From Monoplex corrugatus (taxonomy: Eukaryota; Mollusca; Gastropoda; Littorinimorpha; Ranellidae): DNA of 64,000 bases. Made by a program: the position numbers and the translations under genes. The DNA lies in the NCBI GenBank assembly GCA_030674185.1, contig CM060305.1, positions 166,371,286 through 166,435,285 of the forward strand. Reading direction: 5' to 3'. Below the pieces are notes generated by a model. The model had not been told where the DNA came from, ran no database searches, and saw nothing but the letters and a program-made list of their open reading frames with translations. This document shows positions 24,389-36,110 of this stretch, piece after piece (the first letter of the stretch is position 1; every line of letters begins with the position of its first letter).

Positions 24389-24893
24389 CATCATCATCAT
24401 CATTCTCCTGCCCGTGATGGGCGTAGAGGAGAGATGAGAGACACTCTTGAAGCCAGCCGTCGCCAACCGGTCCTGTCCTCCGCCTGTCGCACCAGCGTGG
24501 GGCCATCCAACCTGGTCCATTCTTTGATGTTGTCCATCCAGCATTTGGCTTGTCGTCCTCTTCGTCTGCCGCCTCCCAGTGTACCCTGGAGGACCGTTTT
24601 GGGCAGTGAGTTGTGGCGTGTGACATGCCCGAACCACGACAGCTTCCTGTTCTTGACTGTTGCCAGGAGGGGTTCTTGTGGGCCTGCGAGTGTTGTTATT
24701 TGGCTCCACACAAAGTCGTTTGTCTTCCGATCTTGCCAAGAGATCCCGAGCAAGCGCCTGAAGCATTTAGTTTCAAACGTCTGGATTCTCTTGGTGGTCT
24801 CTGCTGTCATGGTCCAGCTCTCGCATCCATACAGCAGGATGGGGAGCACCAGGGACTTGTACAGCTTCATCTTCGATGGAAAGCCGATCTCTC
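24389..24893 (-). mobile_element. 5'-truncated LINE (RTE-like) inserted in the minisatellite
   Basis: On the minus strand an open frame of about 165 residues gives REIGFPSKMKLYKSLVLPIL, LLYGCESWTM, KCFRRLLGISWQDRKTND, WFGHVTRHNSLPKTVLQGTL and GGGRRRGRQAKCWMDNIKEW, ending RAGE and a stop at 24400. This is the C-terminal part of a non-LTR retrotransposon polyprotein, of a different family from the LINE at 2833. It ends in ATG triplets (24389-24403 on the plus strand). Array repeat flanks both sides (GAGTGATGAT left and right), so a 10-bp target duplication is possible but cannot be told from the array unit itself. The intact frame suggests a recent insertion. Confidence 0.92.
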
Positions 24894-25897
24894 TGAGTGA
24901 TGATATAGACACACAAAGGAACAGTTGAGTGATGATATAGACAAAGGAACAGTTGAGTGATGATATAGACAAAGGAACAGTTGAGTGATGATATAGACAC
25001 ACAAAGGAACAGTTGAGTGATGATAAAGACACACAAAGGAACAGTTGAGTGATGATATAGACAAAGGAACAGTTGAGTGATGATATAGACAAAGGAACAG
25101 TTGAGTGATGATAAAGACACACAAAGGAACAGCTGAATGGTGATGTAGGTGCACAAAGGAACCATTGAGTAATGATGTAGACACAAATTAACCATTGAGT
25201 AATGATGGGGACACAAATGAACCAGTGAGTAATGGTGTAGACACACAAAGGAAATGTTGAGTAATGGTACAGAAACACAAAAGAACTGCTGAGTGATTGT
25301 GTAGATAAATAAAGGAAATGTTGAGCAATGATGTAGATATGTAAACTGTTGAATAATGATATAGAGACACAAAAGAACTGTTGAGTAATGACACTGAATC
25401 ACAATGGAAACAATGGATGATGATGTGGACTTGCAAAGAAACTTGCTGAGCAATGGCATAGATTCACAAGTAAAAAATTAAAAAGAATTTTTGAATGATC
25501 TGATGATGATGTACAGGCACAAAAGAACTGTTGAATAATGACGTAAAGACAAAGAAACTGTTAGTAATAATACAGACCAACAAAACGTCAACTAAAAATA
25601 AATACCAAAAATTGCTGAATATTGATGTAGACTTTAAAAACACCTGCTGAGTAATGATACATACTCACATGGGAACTGCTGACTAGTGGTCAAATGCTGT
25701 ATACTTCAAAAGGAACTGTTTGGTAATAGTATAGATTCACAGAAGAACTGTTGAGTAGATACTGAAAGTACTGACTCAGTTCTGATATAGACTTGGAAAA
25801 GGAACTGATGAATAATGTAAAAGCATAATGAAACTTTTCAGTAATGGTGAAGACTCAAAATGGCGTGATTTGAGTAATGATGGAAATATAAGTAATA

Positions 25898-25910
25898 ATG
25901 GGAACCAGAA
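25898..25910. repeat. Target site duplication, left copy
   Basis: ATAAGTAATAATG (13 bases) is repeated exactly at 26343-26355 and brackets the fold-back element. Confidence 0.88.
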
Positions 25911-26342
25911 GAACAAGAAAACGGATGTAGGCGCGTATTTAACAAGACAAGACAAGACAAGCGCAAATTTTCGGCCAACCGGCCTTTGTCAAGCGTGAAC
26001 GCACGGTCACAAACAGACCACAGACACCAAACAACGGATAATAAAAACAGGACTAAAAAGACTTCTTACTACTGCTCATGAAGACATGGGCATTCCATTT
26101 GGTCCCTTTTTATCCACTGGATGAGGCGGCAGGGAAGTTTTTAGTCCTATTTTTATTATCCGTTGTTTGGTATCTGTGGTCTGTTTGTGACCGTGCGTTC
26201 GCGCTTGACAAAGGCCGGTTGGCCGAAAATTTGCGCTTGTTTTGTCTTGTGTTGTCTTGTTTTGTTAAATACGCGCTTACATTGGTTTTCTTGTTCTTCT
26301 GGTTCCTGTTTGCTTGGGCGCGGGCAGTGGCACTTGTTTTGG
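25911..26342 (+). mobile_element. Fold-back element with ~150-bp inverted arms, copy 1
   Basis: The left arm 25911-26060 is the near-perfect inverse of 26137-26306: GGAACCAGAAGAACAAGAAA at the left end and its complement TTTCTTGTTCTTCTGGTTCC at the right. A roughly 76-base unique centre separates the arms, and a 36-base tail follows the right arm. An exact 13-bp target duplication brackets the whole. The arms contain GCTTGACAAAGGCCGGTTGG followed by CCGAAAATTTGCGC, in which GGCC-GGTT-GGCC can form a hairpin followed by GAAA. There is no open frame of note. The duplication length and the inverted partial-copy layout would fit a Penelope-like retroelement derivative; a DNA fold-back element is the alternative. 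Confidence 0.88.
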
Positions 26343-26479
26343 ATAAGTAATAATGTTGAGACAAACTGTTGAATAGTCATATAGATTCATGTTGAATAGT
26401 CATATAGACTCAGACAAATTGTTGAGTAGTGATACTCAGATAAACTATTGAGTAATGATGTTATCTTATAGAAGAACTG

Positions 26480-27120
26480 TAAAGTGATACTTGTATTAAT
26501 GCCATCAACACACTAAAGAAACTGCTGAGTAATAGTAAGATTGACAACACAACAGGTTTGTATAAAGACTACAAACCAGTTTGCTTCTGCAGCACAACGC
26601 CTCCAAAATCACTGTATACTGATCAGGTAGTAACTATCAGAAAGGTGTGTAATGGTTTGTTTTCAATAGGCCTTATATTTATAGAGTGATGTAGCTTACC
26701 TATTAAATGCTGTGTAATAATTTGATAGTCATAAAAGTTTACGGTCTGCTTGTCATTTATAAATGATTCCTGAGTAGATGTGAGTTGGACGTGAAAATAT
26801 TTACACTTGCTGATCTGATATGTATTGTCAAGAAATGGCTTACTCTTCTACTTGATGATGTGCACAGTGTTGTGTTTGATAAGCTATGCAATCACACATG
26901 GAGATGTTTACAGGATCATGTTCAGTAGATTGATATGAAGGATTCGATTTATCAGTCAAGTTACGTTGTAATGACACAGTTATATCTCTCTTCACTGAAT
27001 TGACATTTAACTTCATTGCCAGTCTGCAAATTAGTGCATGCGTCCGTATGCTCATAGAAGAAAAAGACAGACAGGCATTAACTCATGATTATTTAAATTT
27101 GATTTTGCATATTTAAGACT
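26480..27120. other. Non-coding stretch
   Basis: No gene, repeat or RNA was recognised. Confidence 0.4.
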
Positions 27121-27149
27121 CATCATTTTTTGCTGTAGTATGTATGCAT

Positions 27150-27150
<1 letters not shown>

Positions 27151-27231
<81 letters not shown>
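27151..27231. repeat. (GT)n microsatellite
   Basis: About 40 nearly pure GT repeats, ending GCGCAC. Confidence 0.95.
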
Positions 27232-27233
<2 letters not shown>

Positions 27234-29320
27234 ACTTAAATGAGTGTTTGAATGTGTTCATATGTGATTATGTTCATACTTGTGCATATGTGGTTTTGTT
27301 TGTGTATCGTTGTTGTTGTTGTTGTAATTTCACCCATCACAGGTGGAGGATATAGTTCAGTTACTATGTCATCATGAAACCTCTCTGTTTATCAAACGAC
27401 AAGAGTTGGAAGTGTCATATTCCCTAAAAGAAAAAAAGGCTTTTACTAATAATATGATATCGCATGAAACCGATGTGTATTGTTTAAGTGTTTAAAATGC
27501 TGTGTGTGAAAATTAAAGGTACTTTTGTGCTGTGAGGCAAATAGTGAATTTACAACACTAACCAAGAATCAAGGAAATCAGGGAAATGCACAACTGCGCT
27601 TGCTTGTGGCTTCCATACCCCCGAACTGGTTGTAACCATGCATAACTTAAACCTCATCAGCTGCATTTCGTATTTTCATTACAACTGGAAGTTTCTGCAT
27701 GAGGTTGCTGTGCCTCAGGAGAATATGTCAGCATTATTACAAAACCAATTTTCTTTTTCTGTGTATGTGTTACTGTTTTGTTTGTTTCTAAGTATTAATG
27801 TACATTGTTCTGTAGACTGTAGCAAGGAATATCTATGTTTAGTTGTTGTAGTTTCCTATGCCTAGTTACTTTAGCTTTTTGCTTGTTGAATATTATCATC
27901 GTGTATAATTTCAGAAGGCTTTTGTTTCAGTGGATATTATATTCAAGTGTACTTTTTAAGTTGTAAACAAAAATTAGTCCACTTGTTTCTTGTACCAACC
28001 CTCATTTTTACATGTTCTGTTTGCTTACTTCCCCAACTTTTTTCGCATCGTGTATTTTGATACGTTATCCAGAAAGAACGACATGCATACATCATGTGTT
28101 ACAAATATTTTATAAGAAAACTGCATCTGTGTAAGCCTTAGAAAATTATTTATTTGCCATGTTGCTTGAAACCCATGTTCATTGGTGTGTTCGTGTGTGG
28201 ACATGTCCATACGTACACATTATGTTGTCTACTATCACTCATAGTGAAAAGACATTAAATCAAATAATGAACGAACATATGAACATTACGTTTGTGTAAA
28301 TGCATTTATACATATTTGCATGCATGTACATGTGTGTGCATCATGTGTGTATGTGAGACAGAGAGAACATGTGTATGTGTGTGGGTGGGAGTTGGAGGGA
28401 CTGTGAGGGAAGGAAGATGTACGAGTTCAGATGTCTTCTTCATGCAAGATGTCCTCTTGAATATTGTGAGGTCTAGTCATTCATGCAGGTTGATATATCA
28501 GTGAATTCAGTGGTCAGATCTTACGTCATTTGTGCATTCATATTACTTTATTCTTTGCCATTGAAATGACATTAAGCTCTAATTTACTTTTGTTTTGTAT
28601 TACTCCATCCTTTGTCATTGAAATGACATTAGGTTTCGATTAACTTTTGTTTTGTGAACTTCTTTCAGTGTCCCCACCACTACACCCTTTTTAGAAATTG
28701 TGTTGTGTGGATTAAGATTGATTCAGGTCAACTGAGGCATTTCTGTATCTGAAAACGAAGTAGATCAGTAGACAATTCTTTGCCTGTTCGTAGATGGAAC
28801 TGTGCCATATCAGGCTGTCAAAGTTCAGCCTGTCCAGAAACTGACTTCATGATTTTGAATGCAAGTGACCCTGTATTTGGGTTTGTTTAAAGTCATCATG
28901 TTTCAGTAAGAAGTTCTCTTGCATTTACTGATAGATTTTTTCAAAATTAGGTATGCCAGCTGGGAGTTGGTGACTAAAGAAGTTTGGCCGAGATTGATAC
29001 ATTTTCAAGATTTTAGTTGAACTTACACAAAATGTGTCGGAAGACGCTGGGCAAAGGAGATCGTATGGCTTGATTGTCTTGCTTGAATTTGTATGACATA
29101 ATAATCTGATTTAAATTTGTATGGCTTGATCGTCCTAGATAAATATTTATATAATAGAACGATACTTAGTTCTTTTTTTAATGGAATGATAGTTTGTAGT
29201 ATAGCTTCATATATATATTTCAATGTATAGCATGCAGTTGTGTATACTGTGAAAATCATGCGGGTTATGTTTTGTTCTACAAGCCTCCCTCTCCTTTATC
29301 CACCTGTATTTACCAGTTCA
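27232..29320. other. T-rich non-coding stretch
   Basis: No gene was recognised. A small duplication built on CATTGAAATGACATTA lies at about 28558-28637. Near 28235-28265 the sequence GTGAAAAGACATTAAATCAA resembles the 3' end of molluscan retroposons, but no body was identified. Confidence 0.4.
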
Positions 29321-29324
29321 TAAC

Positions 29325-29404
29325 TTAACCCTTTGACTCCCTCACCCAATCCATCAGCTTTCTCCAAGAAGTTGGTGGATAGGGTGAGGTAGTCAATGGG
29401 CTAA
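29325..29404. mobile_element. Solo inner module of the TTAA MITE
   Basis: Only the roughly 80-bp palindrome is present: TTAACCCTTTGACTCCCTC, a centre CAGCTTTCTCCAAGAAGTTGG, then GGTAGTCAATGGGCTAA. There are no outer arms. It matches the central module of the longer copies, supporting the view that the module moves, or once moved, by itself. Confidence 0.85.
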
Positions 29405-32400
29405 GCATTTGAACATGAGGATTTTTCAAAATGTATGCTGGGTATGTATTAAATGATCATTCATATATGTCTGGAATGGTTTGAGCGAGATAAATGATAC
29501 TATGCTTAGGAACACTATCCCAGGGAAGAAAAAGTAACGAAGAGCTTGTATTTTATTTATTTTCTTCTTGAATGAATTACACACGTAACTGTTCATGATT
29601 GAAATGTTGGTAGGTGAATTTCAGATTTGTGGAACTGCAGTGACAAACAGAATACTGATACCTGACTGCATTTACTTATTATAAGTAGACAGTGGTGACA
29701 GAGGAATTTTACATAAACTTTTCGAAAAAGAGAGAGGAATGTTTTCTGTTTGGAAGAAAGAAAAGTTTATCATATCTCATAATTTGATGACATTTTTGGT
29801 GCACTTTCACATTTGAGAATACTAGAAGAAGCACATTCTGTCAGGTGATATTTTTCTTGTATGTGTGCATTGCAAAATCTGGAACCAGCATCCACAGAAT
29901 TATATAGTTTTACATCCAGTTTACTTGTCAAAGGAATGTAAATACAATTGCACTGTTGTGGATTAGTGTCAGCTTATGTGAAGATGTACTTAGAATTGTT
30001 AAGAATGAAAAGGACAAAGTGCTTTGAATCATTCAGAATATAAACATTAGTGACAATCATGTGAAATGATCACCAAATCAGTCAGTTGCGAAAACTTTGC
30101 AATGTGAAGGTGTTGAGACACGCTGTTTTATACTGGTTAAAGTCTTCATGCAGTTTTGGACTCTTTTTTTCCTCCTCAGACCATGGAGAAAATGTAATTT
30201 TGTTCATAACTTATTTGAATTTTTTATTGTTATTTTTCAGACCTGTCTCTGTCCCCTCCTTTTTCTCTTAGGTCGTTTCCAAAGGTCGTCTGTTTCTGAT
30301 ACCACTTACAACCTGTTACTCACAACTGCAGTATGCTTGCATGGTAACTGATTTACTTTATGACCTTGTTGCCATCAACCGGACATGCATATTCTGTGTC
30401 ACTTAGCGCAGATAATAAAACATCCTATTCCACATAACAACAGTGTATAACAAATTCATTGTCACTATCCTTTTTGGAGTGACAGCTGTGATGAATTGGA
30501 ACAGTTCATGTGAGCAGGTGGAATGACTAATAAAATAACGTTCCATTGAATTTGAATGCCTTGTGCTTTCTGTCTATTTGGTGTTAAAAATGTGTATCAT
30601 GTGCTTTTGAAATTTTTTACACTGCTTTTAATTTAATAGTTCAGTTTTGATTTTGTGAATCTGTGTATTGCTTCTCCCTCTCTTGCATTGTATCACTTAA
30701 AATATGTTTGTTTCCTTTTCCCTGCAGCAGACAGATGGACCATTCACTGATCTTTATCATGAACTAAAACAAAACTGTTGTGATTGCAGCAGGTTCTCTC
30801 ATCTTTATTCATACATTTGGAATGGCGTACATGTTCTGTGTGTGAATAGTCTTAGTTTGATGTTTTGGTACTGGCAAATTCATCAATGCTTATTTTTGTA
30901 CACTCATACGAAACAAATGTTTGTAAATATTCTTCGTGACTTGCACACCCTTACTTTTGCATCCAGTTCAGCGGGTATGCCATTAATTCTCATTAACTTG
31001 CATGTCTGTGTATATCCTGTGTATATGTACATATGTATTGTGCACAATTTGGAAGTCTTTACTGGGTGCTTTATTTGAATATGTTGCAGCACAGACCATT
31101 ACCTTGAAATGTTTGCTATGAAATGCATACAGATTACTGCTTTTCTTGGATATATCGGTCGTAGTGCCCTTATTTATGTTTTATTATTTTTCTTCTGGTA
31201 TCATTACATCAGTGTAAAGTAATCTTAATGATTATTAGTGTGTTAAAATGTGTGCACAGAAACGTGTGAATTATTAGTGGTATCATGGAATCTGTGATGA
31301 GAGTCACTCGTTTGGGGTCATTGTTTGGTATGGGACAGATTTTGTGTCAGAATGTATGTGGTCTATAGTTATCCTTTTAAATATGAAATGTGTCTCACAG
31401 TATCCTTTCATGACCAGCACAGGTACAACAGGTACAAGAATGTATGAAGTATACTAAAATATTTCAAAATGAATTATTGTCTTACAGTGTCATTTGATGA
31501 CAAGTGCAGGAAAGGGCCTGTAATTTTAAGCCTGGAAATCACAAATTCATGTGATATAACACATTTTCCTGCTGCATCTTCCACATTGCTTCTGTGGCAT
31601 TAATCTCACACTTGTCTCCACAACGTACCACTAAATCCAGTTCATTCAGGGGCAGCCTTAATGCCATTATGATTAACCCATAGAAGCTACAAAGATGCTG
31701 TGAGGTCACACACCACAGGAGACATGTGAAACTAAGTAGTGCCTGTTCAGATCCAGTATGCTTAACACACAACATGCTGGCCCATAGCTGACGATAATGA
31801 TTGCTTAGTCACAGAGCTTTTCTCCCTCAAGATTGAGGCCTCTGCTGCATACTTTCATTAACAGCTCTCATAAGTTACCAACATAAAAACGTTTGACCCG
31901 ATGTAACCCCAGCACAATTGCAACAGGTTGGGGGGGGGGGGGGGGGGGGAGGAATTGAAGGAAAGATGTGTGTAGAGGCTTTAGGAAATCAAGATCTGTG
32001 TTCTTGTTTCCAATAGATTTTCAGCGTTTTCAAAAAATGGAGCAGTCTCAAATGGTTCTTATTTAGTAAAAAAAATTTTCTTAATTCATTTTTTTATCCA
32101 AGTGCTTGCCATCTATCTTTTTTGCTTTTTTTCTGTTTATATTCAATAACTGTTGGCTTGTTTTTAATATATGAATTTCAGTGTTGTATTTTCTATCTAT
32201 ACAAATGTAATCAGTACATTATCAGTAGTGTCCTGCTCAAATTTCCTGGACTTTGTGTACACAGTTGTTTATTCAGTGGTCTTGTTTCAGATTGAAAAGG
32301 CTTTTTGTGATTTACTTGCAGGTATGATTGTATGATAAATAAAATACGTGAATAAGTGGTCTTAATATGTATTTGCCTGGATTATTGAAAAATGTGTCAT

Positions 32401-32407
32401 AATGTTC

Positions 32408-32472
<65 letters not shown>

Positions 32473-32690
32473 CAAATAATGTTCTGTGTATGTGAGTGTG
32501 TTTGTATGGCTAGTTCAAATAATGCTCTGTGTGTTTCTGTGTGTGTAGTGCTGATTTGTTAAAATGATACATGCACAATCAGCTCTACAAATTATGTCTG
32601 TGTGTGTGTGTGAATGTATATAATATTATATATATATATATCCTCGCTTCTGTGCATTATGTTTGGGTCTTTTCTTTGTTCACAGGTCTG
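29405..32690. other. T-rich non-coding stretch
   Basis: No gene was recognised. A good acceptor-like site (CTTTTCCCTGCAG) occurs at 30727 without a recognisable exon. A (G)n run of about 20 lies near 31930-31949. The plus strand is rich in T over A up to about 32.7 kb, where the bias reverses. Confidence 0.4.
32410..32471. repeat. (GT)n microsatellite
   Basis: GT repeats with one TGTTGTG interruption. Confidence 0.93.
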
Positions 32691-32733
32691 GATACACTAT
32701 TAATGGACACAAAACAGTCAGACAGAACTCATC

Positions 32734-32739
32734 TTTATT
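32734..32739 (-). terminator. Candidate poly(A) signal for the minus-strand innexin transcript
   Basis: AATAAA on the minus strand (TTTATT on plus), in the context TGCAATAAAGATGAG. It coincides with the point where the plus strand changes from T-rich (left) to A-rich (right), as expected at the 3' end of a minus-strand transcript. If used by innexin 1 the 3' UTR would be about 7.9 kb. Nearer signals, such as one near 39.9 kb, are also possible. Confidence 0.35.
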
Positions 32740-33125
32740 GCATATAGTTTTTGTATGGCAAAAAGATTAAATATTTCTTGACAAAAAGCATATATACACT
32801 GCTGAACAAAAAATCAGTATGTACATTGCTGAACAAAAAGTTCAATACACAAAGATGTCCCCATCCCTTCCTTCCACATATTTACATGTATGTTTTCTGT
32901 AAAATGTCAAGCCATTTCAACAAATTAAGCTTTCTATCCGTTTATTTTCTCATTGAAAAAAATCCTTAAAACCTGCTACAGCAGATTATGCAATTTACTT
33001 CTTTTAGTAAAGTTGGCAATATTCTTTAACTTTGAAAAAGCAAACTTAATTCTAAAAAGCAACACAGCTGAAAGGAGCACATTTTTAAGTCTAGGTTTTG
33101 TCAGGGCCATTCCCTTTGTAAATGC

Positions 33126-33288
33126 TTAACCCTTTGACTCCCGCACCCTATCTACCAACTACAAAAACTTAACCCTTTGATTCCCTCACTCCTAGGGTGA
33201 GGGAGAATCAAAGGTTAAGTTTTTGCTTTGCTAACATGGTTGGCAATGCAGGATGCTGGTGACCGGAGTGCGGGAGTGAAAGGGTTAA
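33126..33288 (-). mobile_element. TTAA-bounded palindromic MITE
   Basis: TTAA occurs at 33126-33129 and 33285-33288. The short arm is on the left (CACCCTATCTACCAACTAC) and the long arm on the right (ACATGGTTGGCAATGCAGG). The central palindrome has lost its middle, leaving CCTCACTCCTAGGGTGAGG. Internal TTAA sites are kept. Confidence 0.9.
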
Positions 33289-34499
33289 ACAACACAAATG
33301 ACAATGGAATAAAATCACTAAAATCAAAGGAAACAAATTGTGATACGGGCATAGAGAATTTTGATAGAGGTATAAGGAGAAAAACTGTGAGCACTTCATC
33401 TCACAAACCTCTTCAGTCTCTACAACATTCAGAGCCACGGACACCAAGTCATCATACAGGGGGCAAAAAATCAATTTTTACAATTAAAAAAATGATTAAA
33501 TCAATTCCTAATATTTCACAACTTTTCCCAGAATCATATTTAGCCTTACTCACTAGTAACAGCAAAAACAAAACAAAAAACAAAAAAAGAAAAGGCTCTC
33601 TAAGGGCCAAAGAAAAGTTTCATCTTTTGGGTTGATGTACCTGCCCCCAAGGGAAGTAAAAGGATCAGATTTACCTAAACCAACATATTTAGACTGATAG
33701 TATATAGGTATTTTCTCTCTCATGCACAGCAGATATCTGTTGACACATTTTGCTCACACAACCAACCCTGGTTGATACCAAACATGTTACCTTCCATATT
33801 TTTTTTTCTTTGAAGGATAACTTTTTGGGGGGGTCACATAATCTGTAAAACTATACAAACTGTAACACTTAAGCAACATGTTCAGCTAACAGTCAAAATA
33901 AGTTCTTTTGCTGTCTGTAACATTCCGTGCAATATGTACGATGAAAAATCAACGGATCTGTCAAATAAAGTTATATATTTTGTCAAATAAAGTTATATTT
34001 TTTAGTCTAAATCGTGATCCCAATTCATGATGTGCATATGATACAGGACAGCCAGTCACTCAGGCAGGCCATTTGGGATTGAAAGCATTGAATTAGCCAA
34101 GCAGTAAAACATTAAGCAGAGCCGCTAATCAAAACTACCCCAATATATGCAGACCTTGATCACAACATACATGAAACATACTGTCACCATGTAAACCTGC
34201 TGCTGTACTCGAAAGTTTACCATAAGTACTCTAGAAATATACTATAATTTCATCTAGCACCACTATGACTTCCAACAAAATGCCACTCATCTGGACAGAA
34301 CCGTAGGACAACATATCAAAAATAAAAGTACCATAATTATGCACCTTTCCTTCTTATTACTAATCTGCTGCTGAATTCTTAAAACAAAGTTAATCATACC
34401 TCAGCTGAATGGCACACCAAGCTGACCTCATGAAAATTTGAAAATCAGCACCATTCCTTTATGATTACAACAAAATGACAAATATTTCTAGAATGTACA

Positions 34500-34567
34500 T
34501 AACCTTCGGACTCCCTAAACCTATCCACAAGCCATTGATGGGCAGGGTGAGGGAACCAAAAGGTTAA
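34500..34567. mobile_element. Degenerate solo inner module of the TTAA MITE
   Basis: AACCTTCGGACTCCCTAAAC, a CTATCCACAAGCC centre, then GGCAGGGTGAGGGAACCAAA and AGGTTAA. The outer arms are absent and the left TTAA has decayed. Confidence 0.7.
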
Positions 34568-34724
34568 ACAGGATATATAACCTCTGTAACAATGAGATTA
34601 TATGTAGTGACTATAAACATGAGCCTACTTGTAGTCTAATTTAACAAAAATGTCATCTCTGAATGGATTTAATTGCGTTTACATAGTATGTTCTTACAAA
34701 TGGTAGGAGCTTATGAAGTAGTCA

Positions 34725-35506
34725 TTAACTCTTCGGAGACGTAACAGCGGATATTCCGCTGCAGCTGGCCATACCATTAGAGACATGACAGCGGACATTC
34801 CGCTGCAGCTGGCCAAACCATTAGACGTGATAGCGGATATTCCGCTGCGGTTTTTAAAAATAGATGCAAGCCGGTCGCTGGTCTAGGGGAACTAACTACA
34901 CATATAGGAACACTCTTTGGTATCTTCTGAAGTGTTTGTTACTTCCCTTGCATCGATTTTATCCCGATTAGTTACAGTTTTTGACTTTATCCAAACCAAC
35001 CGGAGTGACCGTCCTTGCACCAAAATGGCGCCATTAAGGCCTTCTTCTTCTTCTTCTTCAAAGGATCGTCATAATCACTTTGCTGCTTCACCTGTGTGAA
35101 AACAAAGCTGTGTTTGTTCTTTTATATCTTCTGGTCATACCAAGGACTTGTGTGATTACCTGGATTTCTGGATTACCTGGTCAAGAATGGGTGTTTTACT
35201 GACTTTATGTGTTGGATTTCTGTCAATCAAAAACTTCTTTCCCAGAGCCAAAACCCTACCCCATTTCACCTTCTAGGAAGGTAAGTAGAATAGATGTATT
35301 GTCCTTGTATGTAGCTTCAGCTCAAAGAGCGTAAATTGAATTTTATTTTGATATAAAATATGTTCTTGTGCTGTAAAATCTGTATTTTTGAGAATTTTTT
35401 GAAAACCCCCCCCAAAATCGTGCGTCTCCAAGGGTTGTGGCAGGTCCCGTTGATTGCGTCCACAGTGGTTGTGCAAGGCAACTATATTATGTCTTCAAAG
35501 AGTTAA
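34725..35506. mobile_element. Second TTAA-bounded element with subterminal palindromes
   Basis: The left end is TTAACTCTTCGGAGAC and the right end, read inward, TTAACTCTTTGAAGAC (14 of 16 bases match), both starting with TTAA. Just inside the left end the perfect palindrome AGCGGATATTCCGCT or AGCGGACATTCCGCT occurs three times, each of the first two followed by GCAGCTGGCCA. A small plus-strand frame, MAPLRPSSSSSSKDRHNHFA to a stop (about 35024-35098), is present but not recognised. TTAA ends are typical of piggyBac-type transposition; no transposase domain was seen, so this looks non-autonomous. Confidence 0.65.
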
Positions 35507-35907
35507 GCTGAGGACAACAATAACAAGAGTTCAGTTAAATGGGATCTGATGGTGACAGTAACAGACTTTTGAACAGTTTCATAACACATGCTCATCCTCA
35601 ACAATGAAAAACATTGTATGCACACAGTCATTATCAAGGAAAACATATCAGTCACACAACAACAACAAAAACATACTGTATGCACAAACTCATTATCAAG
35701 TTAAACATACAAGTTATTTTTAAGACCTTCAATCACCTACCCACACCACACCAAACATTTATATACACCTACCCACACCACACCAAAACAAACATTTATA
35801 TACAAAATCAATATTTCAGTACAAATATCAAATCAACAGAGATCAATAAATATTTATTTTCATAAGACAAAACGAAAACAAAAATTCACAAAAGCTAGAT
35901 GGTCAGG

Positions 35908-35918
35908 CCATTCTATTG
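35908..35918. repeat. Target site duplication, left copy
   Basis: CCATTCTATTG (11 bases) is repeated exactly at 36111-36121. Confidence 0.82.
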
Positions 35919-36110
35919 GTCCTTTTTTATCCACTGGACAAGGCGGCAGGAAGTTTTTAGTCCTCTTTTTATTATCTGTTGTTTGGTGATGTTTGTGGTC
36001 TGTTTGTGACCATGCATTCGCGCTTGACAAAGGCCGGTTGGCCGAAAATTTGCGCTTGTCTTGTCTTGTGTTGAATACGCGCTTGCTTTGGTTTGCTTGT
36101 TCTTCTGGTT
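35919..36110 (+). mobile_element. Fold-back family element, copy 2 (single arm)
   Basis: This matches the right half of the element at 25911-26342: GTCCTTTTTTATCCACTGG, AAGTTTTTAGTCC, GCTTGACAAAGGCCGGTTGG, CCGAAAATTTGCGCTTG, and the end TTGTTCTTCTGGTT. The inverted left arm is absent. An exact 11-bp direct repeat flanks it, so a single arm can insert alone. The variable duplication length (11 here, 13 in copy 1) points to retroelement-type rather than cut-and-paste insertion. Confidence 0.85.

Larger units (their letters stand above)
22165..26480. repeat. Large minisatellite, 28/32-bp units, interrupted by two insertions
   Basis: The core unit is AAAGGAACAGTTGAGTGATG followed by ATATAGAC (28 bp), or the same with an extra ACAC (32 bp). 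About 85-90 clear copies lie between 22180 and 25140, excluding the LINE. Left-edge copies carry GCTGAGTG (a block at about 22670-23000) and are more varied. The centre (about 23040-24390) is very homogeneous, with AAAGAC/ATAGAC alternation. Beyond 25150 copies decay progressively to about 26480. The minus strand has long open frames through the array in all three phases simply because the unit contains no stop. With units of 28 and 32 bp a single frame cannot be maintained, so these are not genes. Confidence 0.93.

Noticed and set aside
21939..25459. Very long minus-strand open frames (up to about 895 residues, rich in YHHSTVPL and SSLNCSF)
   Set aside because: They run through the 28/32-bp minisatellite, are open in all three minus phases because the unit contains no stop, and include unrelated LINE sequence. 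Unit lengths are not multiples of three, so there is no conserved protein repeat.
26078..26364. Overlapping open frames on both strands of about 70-90 residues
   Set aside because: They lie in the inverted arms of the fold-back element and reappear in the second copy at 35860-36114 as repeat translations, with no recognised domain.
33228..33635. A 135-residue plus-strand open frame
   Set aside because: It begins inside a MITE arm and continues through A-rich DNA. The composition (Lys/Asn/Ser) is what A-rich non-coding sequence gives by chance, and it is antisense to the inferred innexin transcript.
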